A DNA stretch of 64,000 bases, from NCBI GenBank assembly GCA_945952105.1, contig CAMFGZ010000005.1:159669-223668 (forward strand). The letters run 5' to 3'. Below are positions 43,994 through 51,913 of the stretch, in pieces; position 1 is the stretch's first letter, and every line of letters begins with the position of its first letter. The notes below the pieces were generated by a model. It ran no database searches, was not told the origin of the DNA, and saw nothing but the letters and a program-made list of their open reading frames with translations. Made by a program: the position numbers and the translations under genes. Source of the DNA: an uncultured Rhodospirillaceae bacterium (GTDB taxonomy: Bacteria; Pseudomonadota; Alphaproteobacteria; Reyranellales; Reyranellaceae).

Positions 43994-44009
43994 TTGGAAA
44001 CGTTTCCAA
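43994..44009. promoter_or_regulatory. LacI-family operator
   Basis: TTGGAAAC and GTTTCCAA form a 16-bp perfect palindrome centred on CG, the usual LacI-family operator form. It sits between the lacI-type start (43947) and the monooxygenase start (44065). Confidence 0.85.
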
Positions 44010-44064
44010 ATTTGTGGACAGGCGATCATCCTCGTCGCGTTGTCCAGCAGGAGTTCGCGAAGCC

Positions 44065-45720
44065 ATGGCAACTTCCGTTCAGAAGCGCGCAAGCGCGGTC
44101 GAAGCCGTCGACTGCGATGTCGTGGTGGTGGGCGCCGGCTTCGGTGGCCTCTATGCCCTGCACAAGCTGCGCGAAAGCGGATGGTCGGTGCGCGGGCTCG
44201 AGGCGGCGCCGGACGTCGGCGGCACCTGGTACTGGAACCGCTATCCCGGCGCGCGCTGCGACGTGCCGAGCCTGTTCTATTCCTACAGCTGGTCGCCGGA
44301 GCTGCGTCGCGAATGGCGCTGGACCAACCGCTATGCCGGCCAGGAGGAAATCCTCAGCTACGCCCGGTTCGCCGCCGACCGGCTCGACCTGCGCAAGCTG
44401 ATCGATTTCGACACGAGGGTCGCGAGCGCGACCTTCGATGAGAAGAGCGAGCGCTGGATCGTCGAGACCGATCGCAGCGGCCACCTCACCGCCCGCTTCC
44501 TGATCATGGCGACCGGCGGCCTGTCGGTGCCCAATACGCCGGACATTCCCGGCGTCGCCGACTTCCAGGGCGCGATCTATCACACCGCCCGCTGGCCGCA
44601 GGAGCCGGTAAGCTTCGAGGGCAAGAAGGTCGGTATCATCGGTACGGGCTCGTCGGGCATCCAGGCGATCCCGATGATCGCCCAGGCGGCCAAGCAGCTC
44701 GTCGTGTTCCAGCGCACGCCCAACTTCTCGGTGCCGGCGCGCAATCGTCCGCTCACCGACGAGGATCACAAGAGCTTCGACGACGGGCTCGACGCCTATC
44801 TCGCCAGTCTCGAACAGTCCGACTTCGGCCGCGTGCCGCCGACCGCCTTCACCGCCGAAGTGCCGCCGCGCGACGTGCAGTGGAAGCACTATGAAAAGCT
44901 CTGGAACGAGGGCGGCAGCGGCGGATTTCTGAAGGCCTTCCCCAACATCCTCGTCCATCCCGACGTCAACGAGGTCGCCGCCGACTTCGTGCGCCAGAAG
45001 ATCCGCGAGACGGTGAAGGATCCCAAGACCGCCGCCGCGCTCTCGCCATCTGGATATCCGTTCGGCGTGAAGCGCCTGTGCGTCGATACCGATTACTTCG
45101 ATACCTACAACCGCCCGAACGTCGAACTGGTGAACCTGCGCGACGAGCCGATCGAGAAGATCACCGCCCATGCCGTCGACACGAAGTCGCGGCACTTCGA
45201 GCTCGATGCGCTGGTCTTCGCGACCGGCTTCGATGCGGTGACGGGCGCGCTGCTCGCCGTCGACATTCGCGGTCGCAACGGCGCCACGCTCAAGGATGCG
45301 TGGTCGGAGGGGCCGAAAACCTATCTCGGCCTGACGGTAAAGGACTTCCCGAACCTGTTCACGATCACCGGCCCCGGCAGCCCGTCGGTCATCGGCAACG
45401 TCATCACCAACTGCGAGTATCACGTCGACTGGATCGACGCGTGCCTGGCGCACATGCGCCGGCACGATCTCGGCACGATCGAGCCTGACGCCGAGGCCCA
45501 GGCGGCCTGGGGCGTGCATGTCACCGAAGTCGCCGACCGCACGCTCTTTCCCAAGGCCAACTCCTGGTACCTGGGCGTCAACATTCCCGGCAAGCCGCGC
45601 GTGTTCATGCCCTATATCGGCGAAGGCTATCGCACGACCTGCAAGGAGATCGTGGCCGACAATTATCGCGGCTTCACGTTCGGCGTTTCGGCCGACCGTG
45701 AACGGGCCGCCGCGGAATGA
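44065..45720 (+). CDS. flavin-containing Baeyer-Villiger monooxygenase
   Basis: This NADPH-dependent flavoenzyme inserts oxygen next to a carbonyl, turning ketones into esters or lactones. The 551-residue protein (start at 44065, AGGAG about 11 bases upstream) has the FAD motif G-A-G-F-G-G at about 23-28, the NADPH motif G-T-G-S-S-G and the full fingerprint F167-x-G-x3-H173-x3-W177-P178 that defines type I BVMOs. It belongs with cyclohexanone- and phenylacetone-monooxygenase-like proteins. It overlaps the VOC gene by ATGA. Confidence 0.93.
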   Translation: MATSVQKRASAVEAVDCDVVVVGAGFGGLYALHKLRESGWSVRGLEAAPDVGGTWYWNRYPGARCDVPSLFYSYSWSPELRREWRWTNRYAGQEEILSYARFAADRLDLRKLIDFDTRVASATFDEKSERWIVETDRSGHLTARFLIMATGGLSVPNTPDIPGVADFQGAIYHTARWPQEPVSFEGKKVGIIGTGSSGIQAIPMIAQAAKQLVVFQRTPNFSVPARNRPLTDEDHKSFDDGLDAYLASLEQSDFGRVPPTAFTAEVPPRDVQWKHYEKLWNEGGSGGFLKAFPNILVHPDVNEVAADFVRQKIRETVKDPKTAAALSPSGYPFGVKRLCVDTDYFDTYNRPNVELVNLRDEPIEKITAHAVDTKSRHFELDALVFATGFDAVTGALLAVDIRGRNGATLKDAWSEGPKTYLGLTVKDFPNLFTITGPGSPSVIGNVITNCEYHVDWIDACLAHMRRHDLGTIEPDAEAQAAWGVHVTEVADRTLFPKANSWYLGVNIPGKPRVFMPYIGEGYRTTCKEIVADNYRGFTFGVSADRERAAAE

Positions 45721-46256
45721 GCCGGCTGTTCGGGCCCGTCCGCCAGAACGGCTATGTCGTGCGCGACATCGAGGCTGCGATGGCGCACTGGATCGACGTG
45801 CTGCAGGTCGGCCCGTGGTTCTACATCGACCGCGTGAAGACCGACTGGTTCCGCCATCGCGGCCAGGACTCCCAGGTCGAGATGAGCATCGCGCTAGCCA
45901 ATGCCGGTGACCTGCAGATCGAGCTGATCCAGCAGCGCAACGACGCGCCCTCGATGTACAGGGAGTTTTTGGACTCCGGCCGCGAAGGGCTGCAGCATGT
46001 GGCCTTCTGGTCGACCGATTACCAGGCGCTCTACGACCGCGCGCTCGGCATGGGTTACAAGATCGGCCACGAAGGCCAGATCGGCGGCGAGAAGGGCCGC
46101 TTCGCCTATTTCGACACCGGCGCGCCCGCCGATCCTCATGCCGGTACCGTGGTCGAGATTTCCGACATTAGCGGGAATAAGGGGCGCTTCTTCGAGCACA
46201 TCCGCGAACGCGCCCGCACCTGGGATGGGTCGGACCCGATCTGCAGACCACGCTAG
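45717..46256 (+). CDS. VOC family protein (glyoxalase/bleomycin-resistance fold)
   Basis: This 179-residue vicinal-oxygen-chelate protein has an N-terminal V-V-R-D-I-E-A-A-M-A-H-W half and a C-terminal G-L-Q-H-V-A-F-W-S half, as expected for two babb-b-type modules. Candidate metal ligands include H in L-Q-H-V near 98 and E in V-V-E-I-S near 148. It is coupled to the Baeyer-Villiger gene by ATGA, so it likely acts on the product of that step. Possible roles include epimerase, lyase or dioxygenase. Confidence 0.85.
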   Translation: MSRLFGPVRQNGYVVRDIEAAMAHWIDVLQVGPWFYIDRVKTDWFRHRGQDSQVEMSIALANAGDLQIELIQQRNDAPSMYREFLDSGREGLQHVAFWSTDYQALYDRALGMGYKIGHEGQIGGEKGRFAYFDTGAPADPHAGTVVEISDISGNKGRFFEHIRERARTWDGSDPICRPR

Positions 46257-46285
46257 AGTCTTTCTGTCCCTAAATTGACCCGTGC

Positions 46286-46399
46286 GACCTCGTCCTGAGG
46301 AGGCTACGGCGTGGCCGTCTCGAAGGATGGTCCACAGGCGCGGTGCGCGTGCCCACCCTTCGAGACGCGCTCCTGCGGAGCGCTCCTCAGAGTGAGGTC
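46286..46399. repeat. opposed pair of REP-like units
   Basis: The left unit (GACCTCGTCCTGAGGAGGC ... GTCTCGAAGGATGG, 46286-46330) and the right unit (CCCACCCTTCGAGAC ... CTCCTCAGAGTGAGGTC, 46351-46399) are inverted copies of the element seen at 8051. Together they make a 114-base imperfect palindrome. Confidence 0.7.
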
Positions 46400-46511
46400 G
46401 TTGTTAGGAGCGGGTGATTCCTTCTCGCCGGAGAGACTCCGTAGTCGCCTCATCATTTAGCAACGCGGAGGCCCCGCAGGAGCGGTGGAGTCATGAGCCG
46501 CCCGATGGTCG

Positions 46512-46588
46512 TCCTTCCTTCGGCGCTCCCGGACATTGCCTTCGGCAATGTCCTGCCGCTCCCCGGGCCGAGCGTAGCTCGGCCCGTT
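46512..46588 (-). repeat. two-hairpin repeat element, copy 2 (inverted orientation)
   Basis: On the minus strand, hairpin 1 is GGGCCGAGC/GCTCGGCCC (arms at 46565-46573 and 46577-46585) and hairpin 2 is the invariant GGACATTGCC/GGCAATGTCC (46531-46553). Compared with copy 3, hairpin 1 has a T-A to C-G change on both sides, which keeps the pairing. Confidence 0.85.
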
Positions 46589-46651
46589 ACCAACCCGAAA
46601 CTTGATCCCCCTCCTCGTTGCGCCATTTTTGGGAGCAGCAAGGAGAACACC

Positions 46652-47368
46652 ATGATCGAGCTCAGACCCTTCGATAAATTGGGCAAGTCGGACCACGGCT
46701 GGCTCAAGGCCAACTTCCATTTCAGCTTCGCGGACTACCGCAACCAGGACCGGGTTCACTGGGGCGCGCTGCGCGTCTGGAACAACGACCGCATTGCGCC
46801 GCAGTCGGGCTTCCCGCCGCACCCGCATCGCGACATGGAAATCGTGACCTACGTCATCAAGGGCGCGATCACGCACAAGGACCATCTTGGCAACGAGGGC
46901 CGGACCGAAGCGGGTCAGATCCAGGTGATGAGCGCGGGCAACGGCATCCAGCATGCCGAGTACAACATGGAGCAGGCCGAGACCGAGCTGTTCCAGATCT
47001 GGATCATTCCCAACCAGCAGGGCGTGCCCGCGCGTTGGGAGACCGTGCAGTTCCCCGCCGACGCGCGCGACGGCAAGCTCGTGCCGCTGGCCTCGGGGCG
47101 CGGGGATGACGGGGCGATCCCGCTCTATGCCGACGGTTCGCTGATGGCCGGCACGGTGAAGGCGGGCCAGTCGACCCGCCAGAAGCTGAACGGCAAGCCT
47201 GCCTATCTCGTGCCGGCCAAGGGCCGGATCGAGGTCCGCGGCAACGACGGCAAGGTCGTGACGGCGAATGCCCGCGACGGTGTCGCCATCGTCGACCAGG
47301 ACGAGATCGAGATCGTGGCGCTCGAGGATGCCGAGATTGTGCTGGTCGAAACGGACCGGCTGAACTGA
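46652..47368 (+). CDS. pirin family protein (YhhW-type, quercetinase-like)
   Basis: This 238-residue bicupin starts at 46652 with AGGAG 6 bases upstream. The metal ligands H57, H59, H101 and E103 sit at the same positions as in E. coli YhhW, a pirin with quercetin 2,3-dioxygenase activity. The segment F-P-P-H-P-H-R-D-M-E-I-V is diagnostic. The physiological role of bacterial pirins is not settled. It stands alone between a repeat-rich spacer and an SDR gene. Confidence 0.93.
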   Translation: MIELRPFDKLGKSDHGWLKANFHFSFADYRNQDRVHWGALRVWNNDRIAPQSGFPPHPHRDMEIVTYVIKGAITHKDHLGNEGRTEAGQIQVMSAGNGIQHAEYNMEQAETELFQIWIIPNQQGVPARWETVQFPADARDGKLVPLASGRGDDGAIPLYADGSLMAGTVKAGQSTRQKLNGKPAYLVPAKGRIEVRGNDGKVVTANARDGVAIVDQDEIEIVALEDAEIVLVETDRLN

Positions 47369-47438
47369 CCTCTCGTCAGATTGACGCTATGGACCGGGCG
47401 GGGTTTGATCCCGCCCGGTTTTCGTTTGGGAGAGACGC

Positions 47439-48212
47439 ATGGCCTACAAGGGCTTCGATCTGACGGGCAAGGTGGCGCTGGTGACGGGCGGCAACGGCGG
47501 CATCGGCCTCGGCATGGCCGACGCGATGGCCCAGGCGGGCGCCGGCGTCTGCATCTGGGGCACGCGCAAGGAGAAGAACGACGCGGCCGTCGAGCAGCTG
47601 AAGAAGCATGGCGGCAAGGTCCACGCCCAGATCGTCGATGTCGGTGACGAGAAGCAGGTCGCGGACGCCTTCGCCGAGACGGTGAAGGTGATGGGCCATG
47701 TCGACAACTGCGTCGCCAATGCCGGCGTCTCGGGCCGCGGCAAGGGCTCGATCCTCGAGATGGACTATGCCGAGTGGCGCCGCGTGCTGCAGATCAACCT
47801 CGACGGCGTTTTCTTCACGTTCCGTGCAGCCGCCAAGCACATGGTCGAGCGCGGCCAGGGCGGTTCGCTGGTGGCGATGGCCAGCACGGCGGCCATCGAG
47901 GGCGCGGCGCGCTCCAGCCACTACGGCGCCAGCAAGGGCGGCGTGACGGCAATGGTGCGTGCGCTGGCCGTCGAACTGGCGCGCTACAAGATCACCGTGA
48001 ACTCGATCCTGCCGGGCTGGATCGAGACCGAGATGACGGCCAATGCGGTCGCCAACCCGAAGTTCGCGGGCAATGTCCTGCCGCGCATCCCGGCGCGCCG
48101 CTGGGGCAGCGGCGCCGACTTCGGCCCGATCGCGGTCTATCTGGCGAGCAGCGCCTCCGGCTACACGACGGGGCGCGACTTCGTCATCGATGGCGGCTAT
48201 ACGTTGTTCTAG
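47439..48212 (+). CDS. SDR family oxidoreductase
   Basis: This 257-residue classical SDR has a nucleotide motif T-G-G-N-G-G-I-G at about 16-23, catalytic serine in M-A-S-T and Y-G-A-S-K near 167-171. Its length and the C-terminal T-G-R-D-F-V-I-D-G-G-Y block are typical of glucose dehydrogenase or 3-oxoacyl-ACP reductase-like SDRs. The gene starts 70 bases after pirin. Substrate unknown. Confidence 0.93.
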   Translation: MAYKGFDLTGKVALVTGGNGGIGLGMADAMAQAGAGVCIWGTRKEKNDAAVEQLKKHGGKVHAQIVDVGDEKQVADAFAETVKVMGHVDNCVANAGVSGRGKGSILEMDYAEWRRVLQINLDGVFFTFRAAAKHMVERGQGGSLVAMASTAAIEGAARSSHYGASKGGVTAMVRALAVELARYKITVNSILPGWIETEMTANAVANPKFAGNVLPRIPARRWGSGADFGPIAVYLASSASGYTTGRDFVIDGGYTLF

Positions 48213-48252
48213 CCTGCCGCCACTACAGCATCAGACCATTGGGGAAACACTC

Positions 48253-48777
48253 ATGATGAATCGGTTCGCAACCGGCCTCGCCGTCCTCGTCGCGTTCGGC
48301 ACCCTGCCTGCCCTTGCGCAGCAGCAGCCCAAGCCGACGGCCGCCGCCGCGACCGCCAAGGCCGACGAGGACCGCTATGTCGGCTACTACTATCCCAAGC
48401 CCACGGCGGTCGAGACCTACACCTCGCCGATGCAGACGATCGCCGGCGCCGAGCGCGCCCAGCGCGTGCAGTTCGCCACCGTCGTGTCGCAGGGCACCAT
48501 CCAGTCGGCGTACCGCGTTCCCTACTCGGTCTTCGTGAAGGGCGAGAAGGCCGACAAGATGATCATCGTCGGCCTGCAGCCCGGCGAGATGAGCACGATC
48601 TACCGTGCGCGCGCGATCCTCGCGAACATGACGACCATGTCGCGCCTGTCGCCCTTCTTCCAGGAGCGCACGATCGCCGAGGACGCGAACTTCTTCGACC
48701 TGCTGAAGCTGCTGGGCTTCCAGCAGATCACGATCAGCGACGGCGACAAGTTCACCCATCAGGTGAATATTAAGTAG
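48253..48777 (+). CDS. conserved secreted protein of unknown function
   Basis: This 174-residue protein has a signal peptide (residues 1-23, ending A-L-A-Q), an A-K-A-D-E-D-R-Y-V-G-Y-Y-Y-P-K-P block and a compact C-terminal half with I-I-V-G-L-Q-P-G-E, F-F-D-L-L-K-L-L-G-F-Q and S-D-G-D-K-F-T-H-Q-V. I recall related proteins in other alphaproteobacteria with unreliable annotation. The TAG stop is shared with repeat element copy 3. No enzyme motif recognised. Confidence 0.85.
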   Translation: MMNRFATGLAVLVAFGTLPALAQQQPKPTAAAATAKADEDRYVGYYYPKPTAVETYTSPMQTIAGAERAQRVQFATVVSQGTIQSAYRVPYSVFVKGEKADKMIIVGLQPGEMSTIYRARAILANMTTMSRLSPFFQERTIAEDANFFDLLKLLGFQQITISDGDKFTHQVNIK

Positions 48778-48850
48778 GGCTGAGCTTCGCTCAGCCCCAG
48801 GAGCGTCAGGACATTGCCTTCGGCAATGTCCGGGAGCGCCGAAGGAAGAG
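48775..48850 (+). repeat. two-hairpin repeat element, copy 3
   Basis: It begins with the TAG stop of the preceding gene. Hairpin 1: GGGCTGAGC (48777-48785) with GCTCAGCCC (48789-48797) around TTC. Hairpin 2: GGACATTGCC (48809-48818) with GGCAATGTCC (48822-48831) around TTC. The tail GGGAGCGCCGAAGGAAGA is the same as in copy 1. Confidence 0.85.
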
Positions 48851-48949
48851 CGCACCTCCATCTTTTCTGCACCGTGCGGCGCCCGCGCTTCGGTCGCTGT
48901 GCTCCCTGCAGCGCTACACGCCGCCAGTCGCTCCGCATGCGCGGAGCGA

Positions 48950-49720
48950 CTAGATCGCATTCATCCCGCCGTCGATCACCAGCTCGGCGCCGGTCATGAA
49001 GCGGGACTCATCGGAAATCAGGTAGAGCACGCCGTAGGCGATGTCCTCCGGCGTGCCGAAATGGCCGACCGGCACGCGCTGGCGCGTGCGCTCGCGCGCT
49101 TTCTCGCTCGGCAGGATATGCTCGCCCATCGAGGTCATGATGATGCCGGGATGCACCGAGTTGCAGCGCACCTTGTAGCCCTTGCGCGCACAATCGATTG
49201 CCACCGTCTTGGTGAACTGCCGCACCGCGCCCTTGCTGGCGCCGTAGGCCGAGAGGTCGGGCGTGCCGAGGAAGGCCGCCAGCGACGACATGTTCACGAT
49301 CGAGCCGCCACCCGAGGACCGGAGCGCCGGCACGCCGTACTTGCAGCCGAGGAACACGCCCTCGACGTTGATCGACAGGATGCGGCGCCACTGGTCGAGA
49401 CTCTCGCCCTCGAAGGTCGAGGGGAACGGGCCCGCGATGCCGGCATTGTTGACCAGCCCGTTCAGCCGGCCCTCGCGCGCCAGGATATCGTCAATGATGC
49501 GCTCCCAGTCGGCTTCCTTCGAGGTATCCTGCTCCTCGAAGCGCGCCGTGCCTCCCGAATTCAGCCCCCCAATCTGTTGAACGGTTTCGAGGCCGCCGGC
49601 GCGGTTCACATCGGTCACGATCACCGTCGCGCCCTCCGCCGCCAGCAGCCTCGCGGAGGCGCGGCCGATCCCCGATCCCGCGCCCGTCACCAGCACGACC
49701 TTGTCCGCAACGCGGCCCAT
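48950..49720 (-). CDS. SDR family oxidoreductase
   Basis: This 256-residue classical SDR has T-G-A-G-S-G-I-G at 13-20, N-N-A-G-I-A-G, catalytic Y-G-A-S-K near 155-159 and a good GGAGG ribosome site before the ATG. It is divergent from the HCCA-isomerase-like gene, 73 bases away. Members with this pattern act on sugars, steroids or acyl-CoAs; no specific substrate can be given. Confidence 0.93.
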   Translation of the reverse strand: MGRVADKVVLVTGAGSGIGRASARLLAAEGATVIVTDVNRAGGLETVQQIGGLNSGGTARFEEQDTSKEADWERIIDDILAREGRLNGLVNNAGIAGPFPSTFEGESLDQWRRILSINVEGVFLGCKYGVPALRSSGGGSIVNMSSLAAFLGTPDLSAYGASKGAVRQFTKTVAIDCARKGYKVRCNSVHPGIIMTSMGEHILPSEKARERTRQRVPVGHFGTPEDIAYGVLYLISDESRFMTGAELVIDGGMNAI

Positions 49721-49793
49721 GCGATCCCTCCTCGAACTATTCTTGTCGCAAGGCTAGAAGCGGCGCAGGCTCGCCACAAGCAAGGAGGAACGC

Positions 49794-50390
49794 ATGGCCC
49801 GGACGCTGGAATTCTACTTCGACTATGGCAGCCCCTACAGCTATCTCGCCGACACTCAGGTCGAGGGAATCGCGCAACGCACGGGCGCGACGCTGGTGCG
49901 CAAGCCGATGCTGCTGGGCGGCGTGTTCAAGGCGACGGGCAATCATTCGCCGGCCGAGCTGCCGCAGAAGTCCAAGTGGAGCGGCTTCGACATGCCGCTG
50001 TGGGCGCGGCACTACGGCGTGCCGTTCCAGCGCAATCCCTTCTTTCCGGTGAACACGCTGGCGCTGATGCGCGGTGCGGCGGTAGCGCAGATCGATGGCA
50101 CGTTCGAGCGTTACCATCCCGCAGTCTACAAGGCGATGTGGGTCGACGGCCGCAACCTGAACGACATGAACGAGATCGCCGCCGTGCTGAGCGCGGCCGG
50201 TCTCGATCCGGCCAAGGTCGGTGCGCGCATCCAGGACCAGGACGTGAAGGACCGACTCAAGGCAACGACCGAGGAGGCCGTAGCGCGCGGCGTGTTCGGC
50301 GCGCCGACCTGCTTCGTGGACAACATGATGTTCTTCGGCAACGATCGCCTCCCCTTCGTCGAGATGGCCCTCAAGGGAGAGCTCAAATGA
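49794..50390 (+). CDS. 2-hydroxychromene-2-carboxylate isomerase / DsbA-fold (kappa GST) family protein
   Basis: This 198-residue thioredoxin-fold protein has the HCCA-isomerase start F-Y-F-D-Y-G-S-P-Y-S-Y-L-A (6-18), where a serine replaces the thioredoxin cysteine, and a C-terminal V-F-G-A-P-T-C-F-V-D-N near 163-173. Such enzymes isomerise ring-fission products with glutathione in naphthalene degradation; many relatives are detoxification proteins. It overlaps the OmpA-like gene by ATGA, an unusual partnership. Confidence 0.88.
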   Translation: MARTLEFYFDYGSPYSYLADTQVEGIAQRTGATLVRKPMLLGGVFKATGNHSPAELPQKSKWSGFDMPLWARHYGVPFQRNPFFPVNTLALMRGAAVAQIDGTFERYHPAVYKAMWVDGRNLNDMNEIAAVLSAAGLDPAKVGARIQDQDVKDRLKATTEEAVARGVFGAPTCFVDNMMFFGNDRLPFVEMALKGELK

Positions 50391-50824
50391 AAAGAATCGG
50401 CGCCCTCCTTGCCGCCGGCATCCTGTTCGCCACCGCGCCGTCCTTTGCACAGACCGTCGGCACCTGCCCGCGCGGCGGCGGCAGCACGCAGCCGCCGCCT
50501 GTCCGCATCCTGTTCGAGCTCAACAGCTCGCATCTCCGCCCCGCCGAGAAGCCGGCGATCGCGCAGGCGGTCAAGACCGCGAAGGATCGCCAGGTCTCGG
50601 CCGTCTGCCTGATCGGCCATACCGACAAGCTGGGCGACAAGGCCTACAATCTGAAGCTCGCCCGGGCGCGCGCCCAGACGGTGGCCGCGGAGATGATCCG
50701 CGACGGTTATCCGGCCAAGAACATCACCATCGTGGCCGACCCCGAAGCCTTCGGGAACATGAACTTCGGCAACGACAACGCCTCCGAGATCGACCGCAAG
50801 GTCACGATCTTCTACGCGCGATAG
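50387..50824 (+). CDS. small OmpA-family periplasmic protein
   Basis: This 145-residue protein has a Sec signal peptide to about residue 22 (S-F-A-Q) and an OmpA C-terminal peptidoglycan-binding domain: I-L-F-E-L-N-S-S-H-L near 45-54 and G-H-T-D-K-L-G-D near 78-85, with A-R-A-R-A-Q-T-V following. No lipobox cysteine and no beta-barrel domain, so it may be a free periplasmic peptidoglycan-binding protein. Translation is coupled to the upstream gene. Confidence 0.9.
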   Translation: MKRIGALLAAGILFATAPSFAQTVGTCPRGGGSTQPPPVRILFELNSSHLRPAEKPAIAQAVKTAKDRQVSAVCLIGHTDKLGDKAYNLKLARARAQTVAAEMIRDGYPAKNITIVADPEAFGNMNFGNDNASEIDRKVTIFYAR

Positions 50825-50830
50825 TTCAAT

Positions 50831-50892
50831 GGAGCGCGCCACTCTAGTGGCGCTCATGTCTTGATGAGGGCGCCACTGGAGTGGCGCGCTCC
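50831..50892. repeat. 27-bp inverted-repeat element, copy B
   Basis: The left arm (50831-50857) and right arm (50864-50892) match copy A at 4396-4470, with one base change in the left arm, two extra G in the right arm and a loop shortened to 6 bases. It lies in the spacer between the convergent ompA-like and quinone-reductase genes. Confidence 0.78.
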
Positions 50893-50901
50893 GCTGACGC
50901 G

Positions 50902-51894
50902 TTACGTCTCGGAGCCCATCTCGATCGCGACCTTGCCGACGACCTTACGGTCGATCAGGACCCGGAACGCCTCTGCCGCCCGTTCCATCGGGAAGCGGTG
51001 CGAGACGTGCGGGCGCATGACACCCAGCGCGGCGAGCCGCGGCAGTTCCTCGACATAGTCGCGGCCGAGTTCGGGCGAGAGACGCAGGATCGTCTCGCCC
51101 GCGCGCACGCCCAGGACCGACAGGCCCTTGATCAGGATGTGGTTGGACATGAGCTTGCTCGGCCCGCCCGACGTGAAGCCGACCACCAGCAGCCGTGCGC
51201 CATAAGCGGCGGCGCGCACCGACTTCTCCAGCACTTCGCCGCCCACCGGATCGTAGATCGCGTCGCAGCCCTTGCCGTTCGTCATCTCCTTCACCGCGGC
51301 GACGAAGTCGCCGGTGCGATAGTTCACAACCTCGTCGGCGCCATTGGCGCGCACGACGGCCAGTCGCGCATCGTCGCTGCCGGTCGCGATGACACGCGCG
51401 CCGATGTGCTTGCCGAGCTGAACTGCGGCCAGGCCGACGCCTCCCGAAGCACCGTGTACCAGCAACGTCTCGCCCTTCCTCAGCGCGGCGCGATGGACCA
51501 GCGAGTGGTAGGCGGTCTGTGCGGCGACCCGGAAGCCCGCACCCTCGGCAAAGGACCAGTCGGCCGGCAGGCGCATCGGATGGCCACTCGCCTTCAGCTT
51601 CACGTACTCGGCGAAGGCGCCGGGGCGCACGCCGAAGATCACACGGTCGCCGGGCTTCCAGCCCGTCACGTCCGCGCCGACAGCGTGGATCGTTCCCGCA
51701 CCTTCCATGCCGGGCACGAAAGGCAGCTGGGGCTTATGCTGGTAGCCGCCGGCCACCATCAGCACGTCGGGGAAATTGACCGAGCCGGCGCCGACTCTGA
51801 CGACGATCTCGCCCGGTCCCGCCTCGGGGATCGGACGTTCTTCGATATGGAGAACGGAGGGATCGCCGAGGCGATCGCAAACCAGGGCGCGCAT
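50902..51894 (-). CDS. NADPH:quinone oxidoreductase-like MDR-family protein
   Basis: This 330-residue medium-chain dehydrogenase/reductase lacks the zinc ligands of alcohol dehydrogenases. It has an N-terminal GroES-like domain and a nucleotide-binding V-H-G-A-S-G-G-V-G-L-A-A near 148-159. The closest named family is quinone oxidoreductase (QorA-like), which reduces quinones or enones. It ends at a repeat and follows the carbamoyltransferase gene by 19 bases on the same strand. Whether it is in that operon is open. Confidence 0.9.
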   Translation of the reverse strand: MRALVCDRLGDPSVLHIEERPIPEAGPGEIVVRVGAGSVNFPDVLMVAGGYQHKPQLPFVPGMEGAGTIHAVGADVTGWKPGDRVIFGVRPGAFAEYVKLKASGHPMRLPADWSFAEGAGFRVAAQTAYHSLVHRAALRKGETLLVHGASGGVGLAAVQLGKHIGARVIATGSDDARLAVVRANGADEVVNYRTGDFVAAVKEMTNGKGCDAIYDPVGGEVLEKSVRAAAYGARLLVVGFTSGGPSKLMSNHILIKGLSVLGVRAGETILRLSPELGRDYVEELPRLAALGVMRPHVSHRFPMERAAEAFRVLIDRKVVGKVAIEMGSET

Positions 51895-51913
51895 TTCAGA
51901 AGCGCCCTTCGGA

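Larger units (their letters stand above)
46257..46651. other. 395-base gene-free spacer filled with repeats
   Basis: No gene. It contains an opposed pair of REP-like units (46286-46399) and copy 2 of the two-hairpin element (46512-46588). A small C-rich stretch precedes the pirin ribosome site. Confidence 0.7.
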
